Assembly: GCA_031260285.1 (NCBI GenBank)
Contig: JAIRKD010000002.1
Coordinates: forward strand, 1 to 64,000
Origin: Gemmatimonadota bacterium
GTDB lineage: Bacteria > Gemmatimonadota > Gemmatimonadetes > Longimicrobiales > Longimicrobiaceae
DNA: 64,000 nucleotides
Reading direction: 5' to 3'
Each line of letters starts with the position of its first letter. Within the stretch, counting starts at the first letter, position 1. Of this stretch, positions 35,274 through 44,609 are shown one piece after another. The translations under genes were made by a program, and so were the position numbers. The notes beneath the pieces are model-generated. The model was not told the origin of the DNA, searched no databases, and saw only the letters and a list, made by a program, of their open reading frames with translations.

Positions 35274-35349
35274 GGCTCACACGAAAGGCATGAAGGACAC
35301 GAAAACTGCTTTGTTTTTCTTCGTGTCCTTCATGCCATTCGTGTGAGCC
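35274..35349. repeat. MITE-like 30-bp inverted repeat
   Basis: Arms at 35274-35303 and 35320-35349 match over 30 bp with one mismatch, around a 16-nt loop with a T-run. The right arm starts TTCGTGTCCTTCATGCC. The sequence type (TTCGTGTCCTTC / GAAGGACACGAA) resembles a hairpin family I have seen scattered in unrelated bacterial genomes, though I cannot search for it here. It may be a non-autonomous mobile element. Confidence 0.7.
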
Positions 35350-35430
35350 TTCTTCATTCCCTTTCCGGAGGAGTCAGCAGGCGATCGTACTCACGCTCCC
35401 CATCTGCGTCCTGACTCAACTGCTCCTCGT

Positions 35431-36660
35431 TTACTTCGGAGTTGCGCGGTACAGCCCGCCCGGGTTGTTGTTCTCCACAAACCAGATCGCGCCGTCGGGG
35501 GCCACTGCGGCGTCGCGGACGCGGAAACTCATATCCCAGCGTTCCGCCGGCGTTGCGCCTCCCCGGCCATCAAAGGTGATGCGGGTGAGGGAGCTGCTCC
35601 CCATGCCCGTCGCAAACGCGGAGCCTTCCCATGCGGGGAACATGCGACCCGTATAGAAGGTGAGGTTGCCCGGCGCGATGACAGGTGTCCAGTAGATCAC
35701 CGGCTTCGCCAGATCCGAACGGGTATCCGGGCTGGGAATCGCTACACCGTTGTAGTTCATGGAATACGATGTCAGCGGCCAGCCGTAGTTCTTCCCAGCC
35801 TCGATCAGGTTCAGCTCATCCCCCCCGCGCGGACCATGCTCCAGCTCCCAGAGCCGCCCATCCGGACCAAAAGACAGGCCGTAGGGAGTGCGGTGCCCCG
35901 AACTCCAGATTTCAGACGGAGTCCGGTTCGGGCCGGAGAAGGTATAGGTACGCACCACCGGGGCTGTCTTCGCCGCTTCCGTATCGCTGGGCGGGTTGGT
36001 GATCGGCACACTGGCTGATCCGGTCACACCAGCCTGCGGGTTCCCCGGCGCGGGCTGACCATCCAGCGTCAGCCGCAGAATCTTCCCGAGCGGGGAGTTC
36101 GGGTCCTGCGCCGGCGTCATCCGCTGCCGGTCACCCACTGCCAGGAAGAGGTACTGGTTGTCGGGGGAGAAGGCCACCGCTCCGCCGAACTGTCCACCCC
36201 GGCCACCCGCCTCATCGTGCCAGATCACCCGCACCCCTTCCAGACCCGCTGACCCATCCCCGCTGATGGCCAGGCGGGCGCGGGCCAGCGCGAGGCTGGA
36301 TCCGTCCGTATGCGGTTCCGAGTAGGTAAGGTAGACGCTGCTGTCCGTCTCGTAGTTGGGCGAAAGATAGATGCCGAGCATTCCGCCCTGCCCGCCATAG
36401 ACGATTTCCGGCACGCCAGTGACAGGCGTCTTTTCGCCCTGCTGGGTGACAAGCCAGACCGGACCCACCTTCTCGGTCACCAGCATCTGCCCGTCCGGCA
36501 GGAAGGCGATCCGCCAGGGCAGATTGAAGGATGCTACCTTCGTCACATTGAATGGCGGGTCTCCTCCACGCTGCTCTCCCGCGTTCACCTGCGCCGCCAC
36601 CGGCGCAGCCGCCGCGAGAATCAGCGCGGTTGCTCGCGCCAGGTTACGAATCGACTTCAT
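35431..36660 (-). CDS. PQQ-dependent sugar dehydrogenase (soluble GDH / YliI-like)
   Basis: A 409-residue periplasmic beta-propeller oxidase of the glucose/sorbosone dehydrogenase family. The signal peptide is MKSIRNLARATALILAAAAP. Family landmarks are LPWRIAFLPDGQMLVTEK, GGQGGMLGIYLSPNY, the His-containing HDEAGGRGGQFGGAVAFSPD, SSGHRTPYGLSFGPDGRLWE and LEHGPRGGDELNLIEAGKNYGWP. It ends at the conserved MSFRVRDAAVAPDGAIWF. Aldose oxidation with PQQ is the expected activity. I start at ATG 36660, preceded by GGAGAGAGC. No PQQ synthesis genes are in view. Confidence 0.9.
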   Translation of the reverse strand: MKSIRNLARATALILAAAAPVAAQVNAGEQRGGDPPFNVTKVASFNLPWRIAFLPDGQMLVTEKVGPVWLVTQQGEKTPVTGVPEIVYGGQGGMLGIYLSPNYETDSSVYLTYSEPHTDGSSLALARARLAISGDGSAGLEGVRVIWHDEAGGRGGQFGGAVAFSPDNQYLFLAVGDRQRMTPAQDPNSPLGKILRLTLDGQPAPGNPQAGVTGSASVPITNPPSDTEAAKTAPVVRTYTFSGPNRTPSEIWSSGHRTPYGLSFGPDGRLWELEHGPRGGDELNLIEAGKNYGWPLTSYSMNYNGVAIPSPDTRSDLAKPVIYWTPVIAPGNLTFYTGRMFPAWEGSAFATGMGSSSLTRITFDGRGGATPAERWDMSFRVRDAAVAPDGAIWFVENNNPGGLYRATPK

Positions 36661-36979
36661 GAAGCTCTCTCCATCGAGGGGGATTCCGGGCACTCAGATA
36701 ATGATCACCCCATTGAGAGAAAAACGTTTCAAACCTCCGTGCCGAAACCGCCTGGTCAGACGAAACGATCCTTGAAGCACGGGATCAGCCGGAAACCCTG
36801 TTCTTCCGGCAGAAGCTCTCATGGAAGAAATGAGAGACAGTGGGACAGAGCGGCGGCGGTTCCTCCGGTAATACGCCTGCGGGTCATATCGGAGGGATGT
36901 GCCTGTTCCTCCGGAACTCCCTTGATAGCCCCGATTCTATCAATTGGTCAGGCATGCATTGAATTCCATCACACCCGAA
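36661..36979. other. 319-bp intergenic region with a small dyad
   Basis: It lies between panE and the sugar dehydrogenase gene, both on the minus strand. A dyad TTGATAG (36923-36929) / CTATCAA (36938-36944) sits about 35 bases after the panE stop; without a T-run it could be an operator or weak terminator. Otherwise I see nothing. Confidence 0.35.
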
Positions 36980-37906
36980 CTATATTCTGTCTGTTAGGCG
37001 AGTTTCATAGGCCTTCAGATGAGCGTAGGCGGTGCGGAGGAGTGGAGATGCATTCTCTCCATCCGGATCCCGGCGCAGGAGGTCTCCGATAAGATGTTCC
37101 GCCTCTGTGCGGGAGCCGCGTTCGATATCGCGGAGCATGGATGCGGCAAGGGAGGATCCGGGTGCGGTCATGAAAGACAGATTGCGTTCCACAGACGCGG
37201 GAGAAGGAGGAAATCCGTTGCGGGAGGCGATGGCTGCACATTCACGGACAAACTCCTCCGCAAACGGACGTGAGCCGGTATCGATGATATCGCCGACAGG
37301 GCTTCGCATCAGGCAGGTGAGGCCCGCAAGCGCAGCGATGAACGCCCACTTTTCCCACATATCCTGAAGAATGTTGTCGCTGTATCGGGCTTCGAATCCG
37401 GCGTCGGACAATATGCTCCGGACGGCCATGAGACGGGGAGGGGAAGAATGATTCCGCGGTCCGAAAACGATCGTATGCAGAGGAGTGAAGTGCAGGATCC
37501 GTCCCTCGGGATCAAGGGTGCTGGTGATCAGGCAGAGCCCGCCGAGGACTTTCTGCGCGCCGAAGCGTGCGTCCAGCGTATCCAGATGCCGGAGGCCGTT
37601 CAGCAGCGGAAGGATCAGTGTATCCGGCCCGACTGCCGGGGCAACCGATTCAATCGCTCCCTCAAGGTCGTACGCCTTGGAGGACAGAAGGATGAGGTCG
37701 AAGGGGGTCTGGATTTCCTCCGTCCGGACTGTTGGCGGGGCCGGTACTTCCAGATCGCGGACCGGGCTTCGGATGCTCAACCCCGTTCTGGCCAGCTCAG
37801 CGGCTCGACGGGGTCGGACCAGGAACGTTACGTCACGTCCGGCCTCCAGCAGTCGCCCTCCGAAATACCCTCCCACCGCTCCCGCGCCAACCACAAGAAT
37901 GCGCAT
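36980..37906 (-). CDS. panE: 2-dehydropantoate 2-reductase
   Basis: This 308-residue NADPH-dependent enzyme reduces ketopantoate to pantoate in pantothenate/CoA biosynthesis. The Rossmann motif is ILVVGAGAVGGYFGGRL. LILLSSKAYDLEGAIE contains the catalytic Lys, and PLLNGLRHLD is the conserved Asn loop. The C-terminal helical domain has MWEKWAFIAALAGLTCLMRSPVG and a final SLAASMLRDIERGSRTEAEH, which is the substrate-binding block. ApbA/PanE-type ketoreductases can have other substrates. Divergent from the permease-prefix membrane protein. Confidence 0.9.
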   Translation of the reverse strand: MRILVVGAGAVGGYFGGRLLEAGRDVTFLVRPRRAAELARTGLSIRSPVRDLEVPAPPTVRTEEIQTPFDLILLSSKAYDLEGAIESVAPAVGPDTLILPLLNGLRHLDTLDARFGAQKVLGGLCLITSTLDPEGRILHFTPLHTIVFGPRNHSSPPRLMAVRSILSDAGFEARYSDNILQDMWEKWAFIAALAGLTCLMRSPVGDIIDTGSRPFAEEFVRECAAIASRNGFPPSPASVERNLSFMTAPGSSLAASMLRDIERGSRTEAEHLIGDLLRRDPDGENASPLLRTAYAHLKAYETRLTDRI

Positions 37907-38181
37907 CTCTTCCTGACCTCCCCGTCATCCCGACGGTTCAAGTGGAATCTGGCGCGTCCGCCCGAAGCGGCTGACGGCCGTGTGCAACTATGGGGAGCTC
38001 CGGCTGTCAGGCAAGAGTTCACCTTTTACAGAGTCAGAGTATGGCTGGTTATGCAACCGGGCATACGGTTCAACATATCCGGGTGATCGAAGGAAAGTGA
38101 GATGAAGACCAGGAGAAATTCTGTCGGAGTTCATGGTAGTGGTTCCGAGGTTGTGATATCACTTCCGGGGAGGGTATGACC

Positions 38182-39555
38182 ATGCTGACAGTGGAAGATC
38201 GATTGCTGGAGGGACAGCTTGATTTCTGGCGACGCTATCTGGCCCGGAAAAAGACTGTTTCCTCCGCCGGAGTTGCGGATGAGCCGGAAGACCAGCTGCG
38301 TGAGGAGGTGGATCGTCTGACGGGTGGGGGGCTCACCCATGATGAGGCGTTTCTGGTGGCGGTCAAAAGGTTGGGCATTCCGGATTCCCTCTCCCGGGAG
38401 TTCTCGCGTGAGCAATCTGGCCGTCTCTGGAGGCAGCCGGGGACAGATGCTCTCGAGGTCGGGAAGAGCTGGAAGCAGTTCTGGAACGAGGCAGGGGTCG
38501 TTTTTGCTCTCGCGCTCTGGGCGGCGGTGCTCATCAAACTGCCGGAGTTGTTCGGGGTTCGGATCAACAGGAATCCGAGCTTTCATCTCAGGAATATGAG
38601 TCTGTTTGTACTGCCGCTGCTCACCGGATACCTCGTCTGGAAGCGGGGCCTCTCGGGGACGGTGGTGCGCTGGCTGATCGCAGCATTTGTCGCGGCTGCG
38701 GTGTTTGCCAACATCTACCCGTTTTCGTCGGGGGGGAATACAGAGGTGCTCGCCGTCCTCCATATGCCGATTGCGCTCTGGATGGGGGTTATGGGGGTGG
38801 CGTATGCGGGAAGCCGGTGGAACACCGTAGAGGGCCGGATGGAGTTCCTCCGCTTCACCGGAGAGCTGATCATCTACTACGTGCTGATGGCGCTCGGTGC
38901 AGCTGTATTTACAACGTTTGTGGAGATGCTCTTCTCTGCGATCGGGATCAATCTGGAACCGTTCTACGGGAGCTGGGTGCTGCCCTGCGGCGCGATGGGT
39001 GGAGTGCTGGTGGCTGCCTGGCTGGCGGAAGCCAGGCGGGGTCTGATCGATATCGTCGCTCCCGTGCTGACCCGCCTCCTCACGCCGCTCTTTACCCTGC
39101 TGATGGTGGCTTTCCTTGTGACGCTCGCAGTCACCGGTCGCGGGGTGAATATCGAGCGGGATATGCTGATCGCGTTTGATTTTCTGCTGGTAGTGGTGCT
39201 CGCGCTGCAGCTCTACTCGATCTCTGCCCGGCTTCCTGACGCGGCGCCAGGGGTGTTTGATTACCTCCAGGTCGCGTTGGTGATCAGTGCCCTGCTGGTA
39301 GATCTTGTTGTACTGATGGAGGTTGCCATCCGGGTGGGTGAGGGTGGCTTTACCCCTAACCGGATTGCCGCTCTGGGGATGAACATCATCCTGCTGGCGA
39401 ATCTGGCCTGGTCGGCGGTGTTGTACATCCGGTTTCTGCGCGGACGGGGCGCTTTTGCGGAGCTGGAGGAGTGGCAGACGGGTTACCTGCCGGTATACGC
39501 GGCCTGGGCAGCCGTTGTGGTGGTGGTATTCCCGCCGTTGTTCGGGTTCGGGTGA
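38182..39555 (+). CDS. Multi-pass membrane protein with permease-prefix (HAAS-like) domain
   Basis: A 457-residue protein. Residues 1-85 form a helical soluble prefix (LLEGQLDFWRRYLA, LREEVDRLTGGGLTHDEAFL, SREFSREQSGRLWRQ) like the 'permease prefix domain 1' found with DUF4153-type and related membrane proteins. About ten hydrophobic segments follow (WNEAGVVFALALWAAVLIKL to the C-terminal YAAWAAVVVVVFPPLFGFG). Function is unknown. No PadR regulator is adjacent, although such genes often pair with one. ATG 38182 fits the GGGGAGGG site better than ATG 38176. A bidirectional hairpin follows. Confidence 0.7.
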   Translation: MLTVEDRLLEGQLDFWRRYLARKKTVSSAGVADEPEDQLREEVDRLTGGGLTHDEAFLVAVKRLGIPDSLSREFSREQSGRLWRQPGTDALEVGKSWKQFWNEAGVVFALALWAAVLIKLPELFGVRINRNPSFHLRNMSLFVLPLLTGYLVWKRGLSGTVVRWLIAAFVAAAVFANIYPFSSGGNTEVLAVLHMPIALWMGVMGVAYAGSRWNTVEGRMEFLRFTGELIIYYVLMALGAAVFTTFVEMLFSAIGINLEPFYGSWVLPCGAMGGVLVAAWLAEARRGLIDIVAPVLTRLLTPLFTLLMVAFLVTLAVTGRGVNIERDMLIAFDFLLVVVLALQLYSISARLPDAAPGVFDYLQVALVISALLVDLVVLMEVAIRVGEGGFTPNRIAALGMNIILLANLAWSAVLYIRFLRGRGAFAELEEWQTGYLPVYAAWAAVVVVVFPPLFGFG

Positions 39556-39701
39556 GATCATCGGGGGACGGGGATCAAACCGCTTCCGGGTGGGTGATCC
39601 CGGGGCTGTCAGCCTTCCATGTATTCACCGGCCTCTCTATCGTCGGGAATTGCAGAGGCGTTGCATACACGTCTATGGGTATCCTTCACGGTATCCGGGG
39701 A

Positions 39702-39728
39702 CAGGGGCGGGTCTGAATCCCGCCCCTG
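39702..39728. terminator. Terminator-like hairpin between convergent genes
   Basis: CAGGGGCGGG and its perfect 10-nt complement (39719-39728) enclose a 7-nt loop. The hairpin lies between the membrane protein gene and the oppositely oriented monooxygenase gene. No long T-run. Confidence 0.6.
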
Positions 39729-39761
39729 CCGGACGTGAACCCCGGATATAAATCTCCGCAG

Positions 39762-41594
39762 CTACAGCTGCACCGCCCGCTGATAAAGCTCCGGATCCAC
39801 CGGCACGACGGGGGCATCCATATAACCCTTGTTCGCGGCGACATCCACCCCCTCGACGTACAGCTCCCGCGCGATGGCGGTGATCACCCTCGGCTGGTCA
39901 GGCATGCTGGGAACGTCACCTACCGGTTTTCCGAAGCTCAGCTGAGCGGCCAGGTTGAAGCAGTGGATGTTCCGGACCCACTCCGCACCCGTACCGGCTC
40001 TGGGCAGAAGCTCAAACGCCGGCCCCAGATATGGATGCGCTGACATCGCTCCGTTTTCTTCCCCCGCCTCCGGCTGGTAGAGGTCGTTCCAGCGCGCGAC
40101 GTACTCATGGACCCGGGCGAATTCAGGCTGTGCGGACAGATCAATCTGGTAGCCGGTGCCCGCGATGATGTAGTCGAAGGGCAGCTCCCGCTCCTCAACG
40201 GAGACGATCACCTTCGCGCCGCGGACCGCAACCGCTGACCAGGGGGAGTTCAGATGCAGACGGAAGCCGGGGAAGGCCATCACTCGTTCAATCGAATCCC
40301 GGGGTACGGAAGCCGGGCGTCGCTCACCGGCGAGGAAGTTCCGCCAGCGCACGGGATCGGGTAGATCAGCGGAGAGCTCCGACACGCTGGAATGGCCACG
40401 ATCCACCGGCGCGGCACCCCTCGGCGCTCCTCCCGGGTAGTCGATGTACGCCCGGCGGCTGAAGAGATGGACTTCTGCTGCGCCTCCCTCCAGCGCAACT
40501 GCTGCCGCATCAAACGCGGAAGCACCGGCGCCGAGTACCGCCACCACCCTTCCCGCAACAACCTCGAAGGGCACCGGTCCGGAGCTGTGCATCCACCGGT
40601 CAGCGGGCAGATCACGCAGGAACCCGGGGATGCTGGGCCCGCCTGCCCCGGCAAACCCGGTGGCGATCACCAGCTTGCGGGTGGTTTCGATACGCTGCTG
40701 GCCATCCGATTCCAGATGAAGCCGGAGCAGATTCCCCGCAGGCTCCACCTCCAGCAGCCGGGTCCGGTAACGGACGGAGGTGCCGGTTGTCTCTCTGAAC
40801 CAGTCCAGATAATCAGCCCAGGTCAGGCGGGGGATGCGGTCAAGGGCGTCAAACGCCTGAGTTCCGTTCAGCGTTTCGAACCAGGCCCGGAAGCCCAGCG
40901 CCGGATTGCCCATCTCCGGGCCTGGCATGGTCTTCGGAGTCTGGAGCTGGCGCATCCGCGCAACCGATCGCCAGATCCCTGCTTCCCCTGGCGCGGCCAT
41001 ATCGATCACCTCCACCCGACCCACTCCCTTGCGCCGCAGCTGGTACGCGATGGAAACGCCGCTCTGTCCTCCCCCGACAACCACCACGTTATGGTCAGCT
41101 TCCTCCCGCGTCCGGACCCAGTCAGCCCGGTCGGTACCCGCCCAGCGGAGAGCATCCGCCGTCTGCCTCTCCAGCTGCTCCGCGGGGGTTGGCCGGGGGG
41201 GATTGGCGGCGTTGGGTTGAGGGGACGGGTTGGCGGGGAGGGGCTGCCCCGGCGCGCACCCTGCCGCCGCGGCGCTGAGGCTGCCCGCGAAGATCGCGGC
41301 CCCACGCAGAAATCCGCGCCGGTCCATCGAAGCCGTTACTGCCGGACCGCTCAGCTCTCGTTGACTCAGCTCCCGTCGACTCATCCCCGGTTGATGCACA
41401 GCCGGTTCATCTGTGCCCTGTTCGCCTACGGCCGGTTCATTGAAGTCCGAAGCGATCATGTCCGGAGGGTTCACATCCGAAGCGACTTCATCCGAAGCGA
41501 TCCCGGAGGCAATCACACCCGAAACATTCACGGCTGAAGGTTCGGGAGTGGACCCCGTATGCTTTTTGTGCGATGGGTGATGGCTTTCAGTCAC
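39762..41594 (-). CDS. Flavin-dependent monooxygenase-like oxidoreductase with Tat signal
   Basis: Up to 610 residues. A Rossmann FAD site (HNVVVVGGGQSGVSIAYQL) starts near residue 168, and a second NADPH site follows (RVVAVLGAGASAFDAAAVAL), the layout of flavin-containing monooxygenases. ASGFAGAG-like TGFAGAGGPSIPG matches the FMO linker. A Tat lipoprotein-type signal (MDRRGFLRGAAIFAGSLSAA...GC) is internal at residues 90-115. Translation may start at ATG 41327 (521 residues). If it starts at 41594, a repetitive acidic leader precedes the Tat motif. I favour 41327 on biological grounds, but neither start has a good ribosome binding site. Confidence 0.8.
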   Translation of the reverse strand: MTESHHPSHKKHTGSTPEPSAVNVSGVIASGIASDEVASDVNPPDMIASDFNEPAVGEQGTDEPAVHQPGMSRRELSQRELSGPAVTASMDRRGFLRGAAIFAGSLSAAAAGCAPGQPLPANPSPQPNAANPPRPTPAEQLERQTADALRWAGTDRADWVRTREEADHNVVVVGGGQSGVSIAYQLRRKGVGRVEVIDMAAPGEAGIWRSVARMRQLQTPKTMPGPEMGNPALGFRAWFETLNGTQAFDALDRIPRLTWADYLDWFRETTGTSVRYRTRLLEVEPAGNLLRLHLESDGQQRIETTRKLVIATGFAGAGGPSIPGFLRDLPADRWMHSSGPVPFEVVAGRVVAVLGAGASAFDAAAVALEGGAAEVHLFSRRAYIDYPGGAPRGAAPVDRGHSSVSELSADLPDPVRWRNFLAGERRPASVPRDSIERVMAFPGFRLHLNSPWSAVAVRGAKVIVSVEERELPFDYIIAGTGYQIDLSAQPEFARVHEYVARWNDLYQPEAGEENGAMSAHPYLGPAFELLPRAGTGAEWVRNIHCFNLAAQLSFGKPVGDVPSMPDQPRVITAIARELYVEGVDVAANKGYMDAPVVPVDPELYQRAVQL

Positions 41595-41700
41595 GGTTCT
41601 TCAGGGGCGGAAAGTTGGGGAAGGTGAGGCAGACGCGTAACAGTACAACAGGCGTGAACCGGCTGACGGGGGTACCGCCAACCGGTTCGCACAGAAGCGC

Positions 41701-42483
41701 TCAGGGTACGGAAACGGTCCGGTTGATCCAGGGGATGTTGTCCCAGCTCATCACCTTCTCGCTCCCGTCAAACAGATCCGCATAGCTGCCGCCACCCGCG
41801 CGGAAGGAGAACTCCCTCACCCGGTCCGGAGGGTTGGTGGTGGCGTTGCGGGCGATATCCAGAAGCTGCTCCTGACTGGAGATCTCGACATAGTTCGGGT
41901 TGACCGAAGAGTAGAAACGGGCGTCAGATACCCCGCCTCGGTTCCCTACTGCACGCTCCAGCGTCACATTCATCTCGATGAACTCACCCGTCGGAGCGGT
42001 GAACACCCACTTCTGGGTATCCAGAACCGGCCCGCCTTCCCCCGAAACCGTGCGGCTGAAGGAGAGCCGGGAGGCGGGCAGGTAGTTCCCGAACGGCCCC
42101 GGGGTGTCCGCCGGATCCCCCGTGATTCCCCCGATCACCAGCTGCCCCGCGGTTCCGTTCGGATCACGCACGGGAACGGTCAGGTAGACAAGCTGGTTCG
42201 ACCCCGAGCGCACCGGCCGCCTCTCCGCGTCGTGAACCGTCTGCCGATCGATGAAGATGACCCGCAGATTGACGTTGGCCGCGGGCCCCTGGGCGGAGGC
42301 AGCCAGTGTAAAACCCGCGGGAAGCCGGGACTCGATTGCGGCCGCGGGCGCCGTAAAGTCGAGCTGGAAACGCGCTTCGGAACTGGATTCAATCACAGTC
42401 TGGGCGCGAGCGGCTCCAGTACAGACAAGAACGGCCAGGAGCGCAAAAGAACACGCGCGGGAAGCCAGACGGGTTCTCGACAT
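41701..42483 (-). CDS. Exported protein of unknown function
   Basis: A 260-residue exported protein with a signal peptide (ACSFALLAVLVCTGAARAQ). The mature chain is beta-rich: ARFQLDFTAPAAAIESRLPAGF, NVNLRVIFIDRQTVHD and QLVYLTVPVRDPNG. It ends WDNIPWINRTVSVP. The pattern of a two-sheet sandwich with a 'LPAGF' turn recalls acetoacetate-decarboxylase-like folds, but I cannot confirm this. I start at ATG 42483 (GAAAGAAG upstream); the frame is open to 42573. It is upstream of the monooxygenase gene on the same strand and probably co-transcribed (106-bp gap). Confidence 0.6.
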   Translation of the reverse strand: MSRTRLASRACSFALLAVLVCTGAARAQTVIESSSEARFQLDFTAPAAAIESRLPAGFTLAASAQGPAANVNLRVIFIDRQTVHDAERRPVRSGSNQLVYLTVPVRDPNGTAGQLVIGGITGDPADTPGPFGNYLPASRLSFSRTVSGEGGPVLDTQKWVFTAPTGEFIEMNVTLERAVGNRGGVSDARFYSSVNPNYVEISSQEQLLDIARNATTNPPDRVREFSFRAGGGSYADLFDGSEKVMSWDNIPWINRTVSVP

Positions 42484-42698
42484 ACTTCTTTCAGGTCGGG
42501 AAGGTGGGTGGGCAGGGAAAAACGGCATCAATAACGGCATCAATACGGTAGGGATGGAGGAATCGTGAGTCAAGAAAGAACCTTCTTCCTGATCCTGTTA
42601 TTCTGGTGTTTCCGTCCGGATATTCCGGTTCCGGGGATGACGGGACACGCCCGTTGCCCTGATTTTCCCCTCGGTCTCACACTCTGAACATCCTGATT

Positions 42699-42956
42699 AT
42701 GCCCGCTCCCGATTCGCCTCTCCGGATACACCTTTCCGAGGATCGCCGCCGGCTGTTGATCAAGGAGATCATGGCCTGGTTCCAGGATGAATATGATGAG
42801 TCGCTGAGCGAGTTCAGGGCGCAGGGGGTACTCGACTTCTTTATCGCCGCGCTGGGTCCGGCTGTTTACAACCAGGGTGTGCAGGATGCTCGTGGTTACC
42901 TCCAGGACAAGCTTGCCGATCTGGAGGGCGAGGTCTATGAGCCGGAGAGGCGCTGA
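42699..42956 (+). CDS. DUF2164 family protein
   Basis: An 85-residue cytoplasmic protein. LSEDRRRLLIKEIMAWFQ, DEYDESLSEFRAQGVLDFF and LGPAVYNQGVQDARGYLQ match the DUF2164 consensus over its full length. Function unknown. It is divergent from the exported protein to the left and precedes a hydrolase gene. Confidence 0.85.
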   Translation: MPAPDSPLRIHLSEDRRRLLIKEIMAWFQDEYDESLSEFRAQGVLDFFIAALGPAVYNQGVQDARGYLQDKLADLEGEVYEPERR

Positions 42957-43075
42957 CTCCGGAGGGATTCACCGGAGGGGTGCCGGGAAGGCCCGCTGAG
43001 CTTTTTTTGTCAGGATCGGGGTCCGGAATCGATCAAACTGTTGCGCGGAGAGGCGTTTGCCCCCACTCTCACCAC

Positions 43076-43852
43076 ATGAAAATCTTTTCCAGACAGTTCC
43101 GGATGATGTGGGCCGTGGTTGGCCTGACGGCGGTGGTGGTTCTGGTGATGTGGCCAGTGATCGCGTACCAGCCGGAGCCAGCCGCGCGTGCCGCACTGGT
43201 CTCCGATGCGCTTGTCCGGGTGGTGAAGACAGACAGCGCAATCGGTTTTTTCCCGACGGATACCGCCAGGGCGGGGGGTGTCGGCTTCCTGTTCTTCCCC
43301 GAAACGCTGGTGGATCCCATCTCGTACGCGCCGCTCGCGCGAGCCACGGCGGAGGCGGGTTTCCCGACCTGGATCATGCCTCTCTCTCATCGGGGGGTGG
43401 GCGGAACGGATGACCCGGTCCTCTATACGCGTGCTGAGGCGCTGCTTCGCGCTACGGGTCCGGCGGGTGGATGGGTGGTTGGAGGACATTCGCACGGGGC
43501 GGGGGTTGCGACCCGGATGGCCGCGACGGGCCATGGACGGATCGCGGGCCTGGTGGTCATCGGCGGGTCGGATCCGAAGGATATCGATCTGAGCCCCTTG
43601 CTGATTCCCTCCGCGAAGATCGTCGGAACCCGTGACGGGGTGGCTTCTCCGGATGCGGTCCGGGAGAGCGCAATGCTCTCACCGGTGGAGACGGTCTGGA
43701 CCTGGGTGGAGGGTGGTAACCACTCGGCGTTTGGATGGTACGGCTTCCAGCCCGGTGACCACCGCGCAACCATTTCCGCGGAGGAACAGCGCGCGGTGAT
43801 GATCCGGGCCGTGGTCGAGGCGCTCCGGCGGGCGGAGGGGTGGCACGGATAA
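43076..43852 (+). CDS. Membrane-anchored alpha/beta hydrolase
   Basis: A 258-residue protein with one N-terminal membrane segment (MMWAVVGLTAVVVLVMWPVIA) and an exported hydrolase domain. The nucleophile elbow is GGHSHGAG (GxSxG-like with Ser), with GLVVIGGSDPKDI and a C-terminal His in EGGNHSAFGWYG. This fits the alpha/beta hydrolase family 5 (YdeN-like) group. The substrate is unknown. I chose ATG 43076, but there is no clear ribosome binding site, and the frame runs back to 42980. A T-run lies just upstream at 43003-43009. Confidence 0.75.
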   Translation: MKIFSRQFRMMWAVVGLTAVVVLVMWPVIAYQPEPAARAALVSDALVRVVKTDSAIGFFPTDTARAGGVGFLFFPETLVDPISYAPLARATAEAGFPTWIMPLSHRGVGGTDDPVLYTRAEALLRATGPAGGWVVGGHSHGAGVATRMAATGHGRIAGLVVIGGSDPKDIDLSPLLIPSAKIVGTRDGVASPDAVRESAMLSPVETVWTWVEGGNHSAFGWYGFQPGDHRATISAEEQRAVMIRAVVEALRRAEGWHG

Positions 43853-44009
43853 CCGCCATCCTTCTCTTGTGCTGAACGGTACTCCCGCATGATCTGAACT
43901 GTTACATCGGGATGACAGGAATCTCTCTGGAGAACGGTAACATCCGGTCTTACGGGAAGTTTCCCGACCACGGTATCCCGTAACCCATTTTATACAACTT
44001 CCGGGAACG

Positions 44010-44378
44010 ATGGCGCGGTCTTTTCATGGCATCGGGGGTGGCTCCGTGCTGGAGACGCGGGTGAGCCGACGGCAGGCGGTGGAGCTGGCGGTGGGGGTCC
44101 GGCTGGGGGAGGGCCGGGGGCCCGTGGCCGGGATGATGACGGATCTCTCAACGGCGGGTGCCCGTGTGATTCTTCCCGCTCCGGTTGAGGAAGGCCGCCT
44201 TCTGGAGCTCCGCTGTATCGCATTTACGGGGACCGCCCGGGTGGTCTGGTGCCGGGAGATGGAATCGCGGGTTCATGCAGGGGTCCGGTTTGTGTCCATC
44301 GCGGAAGGCAGAGACGCGCTGAACGCTCTTGCGGGCAGGAACCCCGAGCTGCGGGATGTCCGGATGGCGGGTGGGTGA
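44010..44378 (+). CDS. PilZ domain protein
   Basis: A 122-residue single-domain protein. ETRVSRRQAVELAVGVRL provides the RxxxR-like binding arginines of PilZ, although the spacing is not exact. MMTDLSTAGARVILPAP matches the (D/N)xSxxG block, followed by GTARVVWCREMESRVHAGVRF. PilZ domains bind cyclic di-GMP and alter motility, secretion or biofilm formation. Whether it binds the nucleotide is not certain, because the arginine motif is atypical. It stands alone with no motility genes nearby. Confidence 0.75.
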   Translation: MARSFHGIGGGSVLETRVSRRQAVELAVGVRLGEGRGPVAGMMTDLSTAGARVILPAPVEEGRLLELRCIAFTGTARVVWCREMESRVHAGVRFVSIAEGRDALNALAGRNPELRDVRMAGG

Positions 44379-44609
44379 CCTGTCACACAGATACCGATTT
44401 CCGAAGTGCATCCTCCGCTTATCCTCCTTCTGCTGGTTCTGATGTTCCGGTCGGGACTCAACCCGGGATTCAACAATCGCTCCGGGTATTCTCCTGTCAT
44501 CTGCAGTCCGTCATTTTTCCCGTTGCTGTCGTAGTGTTGATCGCCCTGTGAATCACTTTCTTCCAGGATCAGCGGTTCTTTCCGGAACCGTTCCTGAAAG
44601 CTGTAGCGG

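Noticed and set aside
38131-39561. 476-codon minus-strand frame over the membrane protein gene
   Set aside because: Composition is His/Gln/Arg-rich with no domain; the plus-strand frame has clear hydrophobic helices and a permease prefix. It is a GC-driven antisense shadow.
44379-44609. Possible yybP-ykoY Mn riboswitch before the TerC gene
   Set aside because: The expected conserved GGGGAGUA and CAUACUC-type blocks are not visible in the leader.
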